From an archaeon (GTDB taxonomy: Archaea; Thermoproteota; Nitrososphaeria; Nitrososphaerales; Gagatemarchaeaceae), in the NCBI GenBank assembly GCA_021822995.1, contig JAKAPN010000061.1, positions 1 through 6,791 on the forward strand: a stretch of 6,791 nt of DNA. The letters are read 5' to 3'. A program made the position numbers and the translations under genes. The notes beneath the pieces were generated by a model that made no database searches, was not told the DNA's origin, and saw only the letters and a program-made list of their open reading frames with translations. Below are positions 1 through 6,400 of the stretch, in pieces; within the stretch, counting starts at the first letter, position 1, and the number at the start of each line of letters is the position of its first letter.

Positions 1-86
1 AACGCCCTTAACTCAAGCTTCTGCAGTCCGGGTTCACGGTGGGCGCCAAGATGTGCGTCTGCGAGATGAGCGAACTTGTACATCAT
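1..86 (-). CDS. mre11: Mre11-like DNA repair nuclease (N-terminus only, runs off left edge)
   Basis: Read leftward from 86, the frame gives (M)MYKFAHLADAHLGAHREP, followed by GLQKLELRA. This is the start of the calcineurin-like metallophosphoesterase fold of archaeal Mre11/SbcD nucleases. The motif D-x-H-L-G supplies the first metal-binding Asp and His, residues 9 and 11 counted from the second Met. Mre11 works with Rad50 in processing DNA ends at double-strand breaks, and the partner would be expected beyond the left edge. Two ATG codons are adjacent (86-84 and 83-81) and either could start the protein. A TATA-like box 24-27 nt upstream suggests an almost leaderless mRNA. The gene follows the 508-residue gene on the same strand after a 64-nt gap, so it could be co-transcribed or use its own promoter. 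Only about 28 residues are visible. The family call rests on the motif and on the phrase after it, and an SbcD-like relative cannot be excluded. Confidence 0.8.
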   Translation of the reverse strand, partial: MMYKFAHLADAHLGAHREPGLQKLELRA

Positions 87-106
87 CTGACGATCTGGCA
101 CGGTCG

Positions 107-123
107 CTTTATGCGTGTTTCGG
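107..123 (-). promoter_or_regulatory. Putative TATA/BRE promoter of the Mre11-like gene
   Basis: On the minus strand the box CATAAAG (113-107) is preceded by a purine-rich BRE-like stretch CCGAAAC (123-117). The box centre is 24-27 nt upstream of the two candidate ATG codons, which is the spacing expected for a leaderless archaeal transcript. It implies that the nuclease can be transcribed independently of the gene upstream. The box departs from the TATA consensus, so this is a moderate-confidence call. Confidence 0.45.
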
Positions 124-136
124 ACTGGGCGTGCCT

Positions 137-147
137 GAAACTGTTTC
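137..147. promoter_or_regulatory. Palindrome GAAACTGTTTC in the gap before the Mre11-like gene
   Basis: This is a perfect odd palindrome (GAAAC, T, GTTTC) between the 508-residue gene and the Mre11-like gene. It lies about 24 bp upstream of the putative TATA box of the latter. Its centre AACTGTT recurs at the dyads of the two other regulatory spacers in this window. It may be a regulator site, but a single short palindrome could arise by chance. It is not followed by a T-run that would mark a terminator. Confidence 0.3.
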
Positions 148-150
148 CCT

Positions 151-1677
151 CTAGGGAAAGAGGCGCAGCCTGAATTCGCAGGCGCTATCCCCCATGGCCT
201 TGCATCTCACTTCTGTGCAGTCAGACTTGAACTTGAACACCGTCCCACAGACTCCCTCCAGGCCTCCTGAGATGGTCGAGCAAACCGGTACCCTCGAAGT
301 CTGCGTGCCGCAGATGTAGCATCCGTGCACAACTATATGATACTCATTCGGCGAGACTCTGTCGATTTTGGACTTCAGTATGAACGCAGACAGGAGGCTC
401 ACCCTCATTATCTTGGGAATGTATTTTCTGGCAGCGGCGGCAGCGGTCGACTCGTGGTGCCTCGGTATCTCGGATAGCGCAGCTTTTCTGGCGGCCATCT
501 CGAGCACCGAGCGCTCTATCTGGGGCATCAGCTTGATGTAGGCTGGTTTGTCCTTCGCACCGGAGTTTTCAGTCAGCATCTCGATGACCGTACTTAGCGC
601 CTGCCTGTTCGCCACGAAGTACTCCAATGGCACGGCCTGCGTCCCCATCTTGTAGCTCCAGGCGACGAGCTTGTCGGGAAGGAGCAGTCGGAAGGCGTTG
701 ATGATCGAATACCCGGCGCCCTTGGACGCGGGGACGGCCCCTGCAGACTTCGCGAAGTCGCGTTTGAACGATATGACCCCGGCCAGCTCCCATTTTGCAA
801 GGAGTTGCATCATCTCCCTTGGCTTCTCGGGAAAAAGGCGTCCCACCTCTTCCGCCGACAGGCCGAAAATCTGATGTATCATGACGTATTCTGACGCCGT
901 GAGCGTTACCCTGGCCGCGTTGGGTCCCTTCTGAATGATGAACGTCCCTGGCTTGTCCAAGATGTCATCATACCGCTTTTCGAGAGCAGCCTCTGAGATT
1001 TCCGATGGCTTGTCTGTCAGGCCGCCGTCCCACTCGACCAGGAGCTTGTTGTCATCGATGAGGTATTCGAACTCTTTCATGTTGAACTCCGGCTTGCAGC
1101 ACCCGGAGACGACGAAATATTTCGCCATCCTGCTGTCCCTCCTGGCGACGCTGAACTCCACACGGCAATCGAGCAGCGCTACGAGCTTCCTTTCTGACTC
1201 TTTGAACGAGTTCGACGGCATCAGGAATATCTCGATGGTTCCGAACTCCTTGGCCGCGTTCTTCCATCCATCGACATATCTCAGGACGTTCTCCTGAGGC
1301 TGAGAGATCAGGAGAGACGGCAGGTACGCGTGGACCAGTATCTCGCCCGCGTGTTTCCTCCGTATCGCATTGACCCTCACAACCTTATCGGTGAGCGAGT
1401 CTCCAGTTAGAATCTCGACATTCTGCCGGTTCGCCAGCGAAGCTCTGTCAGTGATTTCTGTGAACTTCAGGGTCGGGTTGTATACGTCAGCAATGAGCTG
1501 CATGAAATTTCTTGCCTCCGAGTAGGTTTCATCCAACATCAGGATCGTGTTGCCTTTGTAGATGGCGAGTATCCTGTCCAACACTTGGTGCCCAGTCGCC
1601 AGTTTCGTGGGACGGGGGTCTTCGCTGACTCCATTCGTTCCGGCGGCCAAAGGCGGCCTTGCCTCGTCCCTCTCCAA
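151..1677 (-). CDS. Degenerate KaiC/RecA-like domain fused to a winged-helix-like segment and a C-terminal V4R domain
   Basis: This 508-residue cytoplasmic protein has three recognisable parts. Residues 24-215 resemble a KaiC/RecA core: the entry TKLATGHQVLDRIL lines up with ERLASGVEGLDEIL of the KaiC-like protein encoded at 2123-2851. At the P-loop position, however, it reads LDETYSEARN (48-57), without the Gly-rich turn or the Lys. The later hydrophobic strand IEIFLMP (148-154) lacks a Walker B acid. ATP hydrolysis is therefore unlikely. Residues about 258-306 look like a winged helix. Residues about 325-507 end in a V4R-type cysteine pattern: C453/C456, C466, G471-G475, C477, C487, C492, G496-D497, C500. 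V4R domains bind small molecules or metal in related proteins, so a ligand-responsive regulatory role is likely but inferred. The start is TTG; an in-frame stop at 1710-1708 limits upstream extension, and no ATG lies between. A TATA-like box about 31 nt upstream fits. The Mre11-like gene follows on the same strand. Confidence 0.85.
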   Translation of the reverse strand: MERDEARPPLAAGTNGVSEDPRPTKLATGHQVLDRILAIYKGNTILMLDETYSEARNFMQLIADVYNPTLKFTEITDRASLANRQNVEILTGDSLTDKVVRVNAIRRKHAGEILVHAYLPSLLISQPQENVLRYVDGWKNAAKEFGTIEIFLMPSNSFKESERKLVALLDCRVEFSVARRDSRMAKYFVVSGCCKPEFNMKEFEYLIDDNKLLVEWDGGLTDKPSEISEAALEKRYDDILDKPGTFIIQKGPNAARVTLTASEYVMIHQIFGLSAEEVGRLFPEKPREMMQLLAKWELAGVISFKRDFAKSAGAVPASKGAGYSIINAFRLLLPDKLVAWSYKMGTQAVPLEYFVANRQALSTVIEMLTENSGAKDKPAYIKLMPQIERSVLEMAARKAALSEIPRHHESTAAAAARKYIPKIMRVSLLSAFILKSKIDRVSPNEYHIVVHGCYICGTQTSRVPVCSTISGGLEGVCGTVFKFKSDCTEVRCKAMGDSACEFRLRLFP

Positions 1678-1704
1678 TTCCAGACACGCCAGGAGGGTCG
1701 ATTG

Positions 1705-1717
1705 ATTTTAACTGTTA
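1705..1717 (-). promoter_or_regulatory. Putative promoter of the degenerate KaiC-V4R gene, overlapped by a TAACTGTTA dyad
   Basis: On the minus strand TTAAAAT (1711-1705) is centred about 31 nt upstream of the TTG start at 1677, so the leader would be only a few bases. The palindrome TAACTGTTA (1709-1717) overlaps the upstream half of this box. A protein bound there could block TBP, and the dyad core AACTGTT is the same as in the other spacers. The spacing supports the call, but the box is weak. Confidence 0.4.
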
Positions 1718-1738
1718 GGGAGTGCCAATCCAGAGAAT

Positions 1739-1754
1739 GGTTAAATTGTTGAAC
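1739..1754 (+). promoter_or_regulatory. Putative promoter and operator of the small winged-helix gene
   Basis: GGTTAAATT (1739-1747) is a TATA-like box. The motif AATTGTTGAAC (1744-1754) overlaps its end and continues just downstream. The same 11 bases occur in inverted orientation at 2951-2961, in the leader of the free-standing V4R gene. Transcription from this box would begin near 1769, which would favour the in-frame TTG at 1778 over the TTG at 1757 as translation start. The arrangement would fit autoregulation by the winged-helix protein (inference). Confidence 0.4.
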
Positions 1755-1756
1755 AC

Positions 1757-2119
1757 TTGCCGCACGCATGGCAGCAGTTGTCTAACAGGTCGCAGAGGAC
1801 CGGACTTGCACGAAGATTGGTGCGCCTCGAGGCGCGCGTGGAAGCGCTCGAAGGTTCGCTAAAGCAAGGTGGGAGTACTCCGGTTCAGGTTTCTGCCACC
1901 CCCATCGGGCTAAAATTCGGCGAACTTCCCAATTCGTTGTCGAGGTCTCTTCAGGCAATGCGAGTCCTAGGCGAAGCAGACGCCACCGCGGTGAGCCAGA
2001 AGACAGGGAGAAACCGAAGCGTGGAGACGATCTATCTGAACCAGCTTGTGAGGTTGGGGACTCTTGCTCGCAAAAGGGTTGGGAAAAAAGTATACTTCAG
2101 GCTGGCTACGGTCTACTGA
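1757..2119 (+). CDS. Small winged-helix DNA-binding regulator with N-terminal coiled coil
   Basis: This is a 120-residue basic protein, counted from the longest start. Residues 15-36 (LARRLVRLEARVEALEGSLK) have leucine/valine heptad spacing and probably form a short dimerising coiled coil. A Ser/Pro/Gln linker follows (37-50). Residues 52-116 form a winged helix: helix 1 around FGELPNSLSRSLQAM, then GEADATAVSQKTGR, a recognition helix RNRSVETIYLNQLVRLG (85-101), and a basic wing ending in KKVYFRL. The pattern resembles small archaeal HTH regulators in which a LP..L.. helix precedes a TGR-R..E..YLN.L signature. The probable role is as a transcription factor for the neighbouring promoters. Start choice is uncertain: TTG 1757 is the longest, and in-frame TTG 1778, TTG 1817 and GTG 1820 are alternatives. 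TTG 1778 keeps the whole coiled coil and fits the TATA spacing better. The ATG at 1768 is out of frame and stops after five codons. The gene converges on the KaiC-like gene with 3 nt between the stop codons. Confidence 0.75.
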   Translation: MPHAWQQLSNRSQRTGLARRLVRLEARVEALEGSLKQGGSTPVQVSATPIGLKFGELPNSLSRSLQAMRVLGEADATAVSQKTGRNRSVETIYLNQLVRLGTLARKRVGKKVYFRLATVY

Positions 2120-2122
2120 AAC

Positions 2123-2851
2123 TCAGATTCTGACGTCAGTGTGGACTACTATGCCTTCCTTGGCAATGTCCATTCCGTAGACGTTCTGGTCGTGGGCAGT
2201 TCTCCTCATCTTAAGAACCTGAATCGACCTCACTACCTCCGAGCGTTCGCTCGCATAGTTCATCAGAACGACTCCATGTGAGAGGGCCCATTCCGCGGGG
2301 ATGATGTTCTTCGCGCCTATTGACTCGACGATGAGGAGGCTGACGCAGTCTTCGTTCGACAATCCCTGCATTAGCCCAAGGAGCCCCTGCCTTACCTGGA
2401 ACTCGCCTGCATATTGCATCTTGACGGTCGTGACGGAGTCTATCACCACGCGACGCGCATGAGATTTTTTGATCTCTTCGAGCGTGCCCTTTGCGACCAC
2501 GCTGAACGGTATGCTCTCTCCTTCGAAGAGCGCCTCGTTTCTGGTGATCAGGCCAGACTCCGTAGCCATGACGGGACGCATATCAAGGATCTTGATCTTT
2601 CCCTTTCGTATCGCTTCATCTATGTCCCATCCGTGATCCCTGAAGTTGTTCTTGACCTCTTGCGGGCTCTCGGTGCAGGTGACGAAGATGCCGTTCTCTC
2701 CCTTCTCCATAAAACCGTAGTAAAGGAACTGGGAACCGAGGGTCGACTTCCCGCTCCCAGGGCCACCCGATACTGCGACGCAACTCCCAGGGACGAATCC
2801 CCCTCCAAGAATCTCGTCAAGTCCCTCCACCCCACTAGCGAGCCTTTCCAC
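2123..2851 (-). CDS. KaiC-like RecA-superfamily ATPase, single domain
   Basis: This 242-residue single-domain member of the archaeal KaiC/GvpD/RAD55-like ATPases is probably cytoplasmic and may assemble into rings. It opens with the typical ERLASGVEGLDEILGGG. Walker A is GGPGSGKST (29-37, Lys35) and Walker B is RRVVIDS (133-139, Asp138). FVTCTESPQEV (56-66) stands where KaiC proteins usually carry two adjacent glutamates. Here the first is Thr60 and only Glu61 remains, so hydrolysis may be slow or altered. The C-terminal KMRRTAHD (214-221) matches the family's K-(M/L)-R-G-T..H segment that contacts the neighbouring subunit's nucleotide. Length is normal for a one-domain KaiC. The start is GTG, because an in-frame TGA at 2857-2855 lies two codons upstream. 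A CATAAG box about 25 nt upstream suggests a leaderless mRNA. It is divergent from the V4R gene, and the two V4R proteins and the winged-helix protein are plausible partners by position only. Confidence 0.9.
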   Translation of the reverse strand: MERLASGVEGLDEILGGGFVPGSCVAVSGGPGSGKSTLGSQFLYYGFMEKGENGIFVTCTESPQEVKNNFRDHGWDIDEAIRKGKIKILDMRPVMATESGLITRNEALFEGESIPFSVVAKGTLEEIKKSHARRVVIDSVTTVKMQYAGEFQVRQGLLGLMQGLSNEDCVSLLIVESIGAKNIIPAEWALSHGVVLMNYASERSEVVRSIQVLKMRRTAHDQNVYGMDIAKEGIVVHTDVRI

Positions 2852-2873
2852 GTCTCAGCGGGACATGGGTCGG

Positions 2874-2887
2874 CTTATGTTCTTTCT
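2874..2887 (-). promoter_or_regulatory. Putative leaderless promoter of the KaiC-like gene
   Basis: On the minus strand AGAAAGAA (2887-2880) followed by CATAAG (2879-2874) resembles a BRE plus TATA-like element. Its centre is about 25 nt upstream of the GTG at 2851, which fits transcription starting at the initiation codon. The layout matches the CATAAAG box before the Mre11-like gene. The symmetric TATATATA at 2921-2929 could also serve this strand, with a leader of about 45 nt. Confidence 0.45.
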
Positions 2888-2919
2888 GGGACCTTGCTTC
2901 GGCAACCCGAACCCACGAG

Positions 2920-2930
2920 TTTATATATAC
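2920..2930 (+). promoter_or_regulatory. Strong archaeal TATA box for the V4R/secreted-protein operon
   Basis: TTTATATATAC is the best TATA box in the window. Transcription would begin about 25 nt downstream, near 2950-2955, giving a leader of only a few bases before the TTG at 2960. Because the box is nearly symmetric it might fire in both directions, towards the KaiC-like gene as well. The operator-like repeats start 4 bp beyond it. Confidence 0.65.
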
Positions 2931-2934
2931 TAGA

Positions 2935-2958
2935 GTTCAACAGTTGAACAGTTCAACA
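2935..2958. promoter_or_regulatory. Operator-like array: three tandem 8-mers GTTCAACA / GTTGAACA / GTTCAACA
   Basis: Three contiguous 8-bp units differ only at the fourth base (C, G, C). The block therefore contains two overlapping palindromes: GTTCAA-CAG-TTGAAC (2935-2949) and TTGAA-CAG-TTCAA (2944-2956). It lies between the TATA box and the start codon, covering the expected transcription start, which is where archaeal repressors commonly bind. The right-hand end (2951-2961), read on the minus strand, is AATTGTTGAAC, identical to 1744-1754 in front of the winged-helix gene. The likely function is cooperative binding of a dimeric regulator. Which protein binds is inference. Confidence 0.6.
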
Positions 2959-2959
2959 A

Positions 2960-3499
2960 TTGGTACTGCTGCCGCGCTCTTCTGAGAATCCTCGCCCCTT
3001 TACCCACACCGTCCCCGGGGTCTTGACCAGCGTCAGGGACGGGCGCCGGGTCGTCGCGGTTGACATAGAAACCTGGTCGGCCGTCTGCAAGCGAATCTAC
3101 AGTTGCGACCCTTCAAGCGCTCCGGTCATGATGGACGAAATCGGCAGGCAGCTCGGGGCCGAAATGGCTGCCCGGCAGAAGAAGCAGACTCCGTTCGCCG
3201 AGGACGCAATGGCGGGGATGGGACCTTCTCTCAGCGAGATGGGGTGGGGGGAATTCGTAATCGACCACGACGTGATGAAGGCTTTCCGCTTGGGCCGGAG
3301 CGACATGATCAGCATCAAGATCAAAATGTGCGCGTTCTACAGGGTCAACCTCGGCGGCCAGTCCCCGCTCTGTCATTTCGTCGTGGGGCTGATGAAAGGG
3401 GCGCTGAGCGAGCTGCAGGGGGAGCGGCTCCGGGCCTGGGAGGAGCTCTGCACCTCGAAGGGAGACGACTTCTGCGAGGTAGTGGTGGCGAGGAGATAG
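2960..3499 (+). CDS. Free-standing V4R-domain protein
   Basis: This 179-residue soluble protein has a C-terminal half with the V4R (4-vinyl reductase-like) signature: C124 in KMCAFY, C138 in SPLCHFVVG, G143 and G147, then E161/E162, C164, G168-D169 and C172. These line up with the V4R end of the 508-residue protein at 151-1677 (GCYIC, PVCSTISGG, TEVRCKAMGDSAC). V4R domains are small-molecule or metal-binding modules, often found in regulatory proteins. Here the domain stands alone with no DNA-binding part, so it probably signals through a partner. The start is TTG at 2960, the first possible start after the in-frame TGA at 2945-2947, and it sits a few bases after the predicted transcription start. 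TTG 3023 is an alternative that would remove a Pro-rich N-terminus. The stop codon directly abuts the ATG of the giant secreted protein, so the two form an operon. Ligand unknown. Confidence 0.8.
   Translation: MVLLPRSSENPRPFTHTVPGVLTSVRDGRRVVAVDIETWSAVCKRIYSCDPSSAPVMMDEIGRQLGAEMAARQKKQTPFAEDAMAGMGPSLSEMGWGEFVIDHDVMKAFRLGRSDMISIKIKMCAFYRVNLGGQSPLCHFVVGLMKGALSELQGERLRAWEELCTSKGDDFCEVVVARR
3490..3495 (+). promoter_or_regulatory. Shine-Dalgarno GAGGAG for the secreted repeat protein
   Basis: GAGGAG lies within the last codons of the V4R gene, 4 nt before the ATG at 3500. It is the clearest ribosome binding site in the window. It fixes the start of the downstream gene and suggests translation by re-initiation within one transcript, in contrast to the leaderless starts of the other genes. 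Confidence 0.7.
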
Positions 3500-6400
3500 A
3501 TGAAGCCTCGCAGCGCCAAGACGCTGCTCATCGCTTTCTTGCTTGCGACTTCTACCGGGGTTCTGGTCGTTTCGCCTCCTACATTCGGCGCTGCTTCGCC
3601 TCCGAGTTTCCAACTCGTAATTGTTAGCGGCACTGGCGGCCCCGGAACCGTAGTTAAGCTCGTGAGCACTTCTTCGGGAACCCCCAACACCCAGTGGTCG
3701 TACTGCTGGGCACCAGACGACCTGCACTCCTACGACTGTTACGGGGCTACTGGGACCGGTGGAGGAGCAGTAAATGAGAACGGGGACTTCCTAACTGACT
3801 CTTCAGGAAACATCCCTACCACCGGCTCGCCTTGCACGATAAGCTCGAGCGTCACGACGCTTTGTCTTCCGGAGGACACTGTCCCATCTTCAGCCTTCGG
3901 GAACATTTACATGATAATCTGCAACGCTGTGGGATGCGGGACTGGCACCCCTGTCGGTGAAGCGGTCTTCGGGATAACGGGTTGCACGACGCTAGATCGT
4001 CCCAATTACAAGGTCAACCAAGGCGAAGACATGCGCATCAAGTTGACAGTCTCGTCAACTTGCGGAGTGGGAACAACCATAACCTATCAGTGGTATGGCC
4101 CGCAGACAACCGCTTGTCCCACCTCAGGTACTCCCACAGGCGCAGTTATCTCGTCAACTGATGGGGGTACTTCGGACCAACTCGACTATCCGACTACGAG
4201 TATGACCCCAGGCACCTATTACTTCTGCCTGGTGACTACTTCCACTTCATCAACGGGTTCATCGTCGCTCATAACTGGTGTAACCGTCACAATCGCTCCG
4301 ACTCTTATCCCGCCCGTGATATCGCTGTCGTCAACCAGCTCCGTGACTTCGACTAGTGTCACTGACGGGTCATCTGTCACTCTGTACACCAGGACCTCCT
4401 TCAGTGGAGGATCTTCTCCCTATGCTTGCTATTGGCTAGGAGAAGCGCCTGGGGCTAGCCAGTACAGCGTTCTGAGCAGCTTCACCACCGGATGTTCTAC
4501 TACAGGTACCCCGTCCTTCACCACGTCAGCTCTGAACACTGCAGGGACTTGGAGCTTCAAGCTGTTCGTAAATGACAGTGACACATCTCCCAGTCCTCAG
4601 GGATACTCGAATGCACTGACTGTGACGGCGACCACGGTTCCTCTTAGCGGGGTGGCGGTCTCTCCTTCTCCTGCGACCATTGACAGCGGTCAATCGATCG
4701 GACTCACCGCCAGTCCTACCGGTGGAACGGGGCCATTTTCGTACCAGTGGTATACCGGAGCATCCTGCACGTCTCCCATAAGCGGGGCTACCTCGGCGAC
4801 ATATAATGCGAACTCTGCAGGGACCTATTACGTCGAGGTCACAGATTCTCTTTCCGCCACTGCCTGCTCAAGCGGCGACGCAGTCACAATCAACATCTCC
4901 CCCACTGCAGGAGCTATCACCGCGCCAGGATCAACAATCGACAGCGGCCAGTCTCTGTTATTGACTTCGCATCCTTCCGGAGGCACCGGGTCCTTCACCT
5001 ACCAGTGGTATTCCGGGACTAGCTCCACCTGCTCTTCCGACGCTCTGGTGAGCGGGGCGACTTCTCCAACCTACACGGTCCCAACGTCAACTTCTGCTGG
5101 CACTTACTACTACTGCTATATCATAACGGACACTGGAGTGACTCCAGGTTCTTCCCCCACCCCAACCGCAACCTCAAGCACATTTGCAGTGATAGTGGAC
5201 ACAACCCTGGCAGCGCCGTCGATCTCGGCTTCGCCGAGCGCCACTGACACAGGGGGGTCATCCACCCTGTCGGTGGTTTCAGGCTTCAGCGGAGGAACGT
5301 CAGCATACACCTGCCAATGGCGGGATGAAGCTCCAATCGCGAGCAGCTACAGCAACCTCGGCTCTTCCTTCTCATGCGCCGCCAGCAACACCTCCTACAC
5401 AGAACCGACGGGCGCGCTGGCGACAACGGGCGCCTGGAACTTCGAGCTACAGGTCACTGACAGCGCGAACACTCCCGTTACAGTGACTTCAAGCGCGATA
5501 ACTGTGACGGTGAACGCTACCCCGTCCTCCGTCTCCCTTGGTTCGTTCGCCACCAACCCGACGAGCACGAGCACTTCAGACAGCGTCCAAGTCTCATGGA
5601 CCGGAGGAACGGGCCCCTTCACTGTCACCGTCTACCAGGAGACCTCGAGCACGTCCTGCCTGACCACGACCCAGGTGGGCCAGAACCCCGTTGTCTCGTC
5701 TTCTCCTTCGACCATAACTTTCACTACTCCCAATTCCGGAGGGACCATCTACTACTGCGCGGTCGTGACGGACGCCGACTCGAACTCGGCCAATTCTCCC
5801 GCCCCGGAACCCAGCCTCACCGTCGCCAGCGGTCCCTCTTCGGTGACCCTCGGCACGTTCAGCCTCAGTCCAGTCGACGTGAGTACGAGCGACAGCATTA
5901 GCGTGACTTGGTCGGGAGGGACGGGGCCTTTCATCGTCACACTGTACTACAGCACTTCCAGCTCGTCCTGTACGTCTGCAAACGTCCAGGCCGCCCAGGC
6001 GACAAGCGTGGCCTCTTCGCCCAAGTCGATGACTTTCATCACCCCGTCATCGGCCAACACTTACTACTTCTGTGCCACAGTTGAAGATGCCAATTCGGTG
6101 ACTGCCGCTTCTTCCACTTCGGGGACTAGCTTGACCGTCGACCCTGCCCTTACGCCGGGGACCATCTCGCCGACGCCCACCATCGACGACGGCCAACATG
6201 TGACTTTGACCGCGAACCCGACCGGCGGGAGCGGCTCTGACACCTATCAGTGGTACACGACACCCGACTGCAGCACCACGCAGGCCACCGGGACATCCAA
6301 CGCTGCTACGTATAGCGCCCCACCCTCATCTACTACGACTTACTACGTCAAGGTGACCGATTCATCGGGCAACTCGGTCTGCTCCTCCGGAGACACGGTG

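Noticed and set aside
12..173. Plus-strand frame reading into the end of the 508-residue gene
   Set aside because: It looks protein-like for about 50 codons, but the minus strand over the same bases gives a clear Mre11 N-terminal motif, and the plus frame has no recognisable family.
935..1297. Plus-strand open frame of 120 codons within the 508-residue gene
   Set aside because: It is antisense to a protein with recognisable domains, with no promoter or ribosome binding site of its own.
2130..2139. Perfect 10-bp palindrome CTGACGTCAG near the convergent gene ends
   Set aside because: It lies in the last codons of the KaiC-like gene, encoding T-D-V-R, far from any promoter and without a T-run. 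Chance is the simplest explanation.
2465..2470. T-run on the plus strand as a possible terminator for the winged-helix gene
   Set aside because: It is about 345 nt past the stop codon, inside the opposite-strand ATPase gene. Six Ts alone are weak evidence.
2414..2947. Plus-strand open frame of 177 codons opposite the KaiC-like gene
   Set aside because: It is entirely antisense to the Walker A/B-containing ATPase and runs into its promoter region. The translation has no recognisable domain, so it is a shadow frame.
3113..3727. Minus-strand open frame of 204 codons, and a plus-strand frame at 3103-3627
   Set aside because: Both overlap the V4R gene and the signal-peptide region of the secreted protein in other frames. 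The translations are Arg/Pro-rich and low-complexity, typical of shadow frames in GC-rich DNA.
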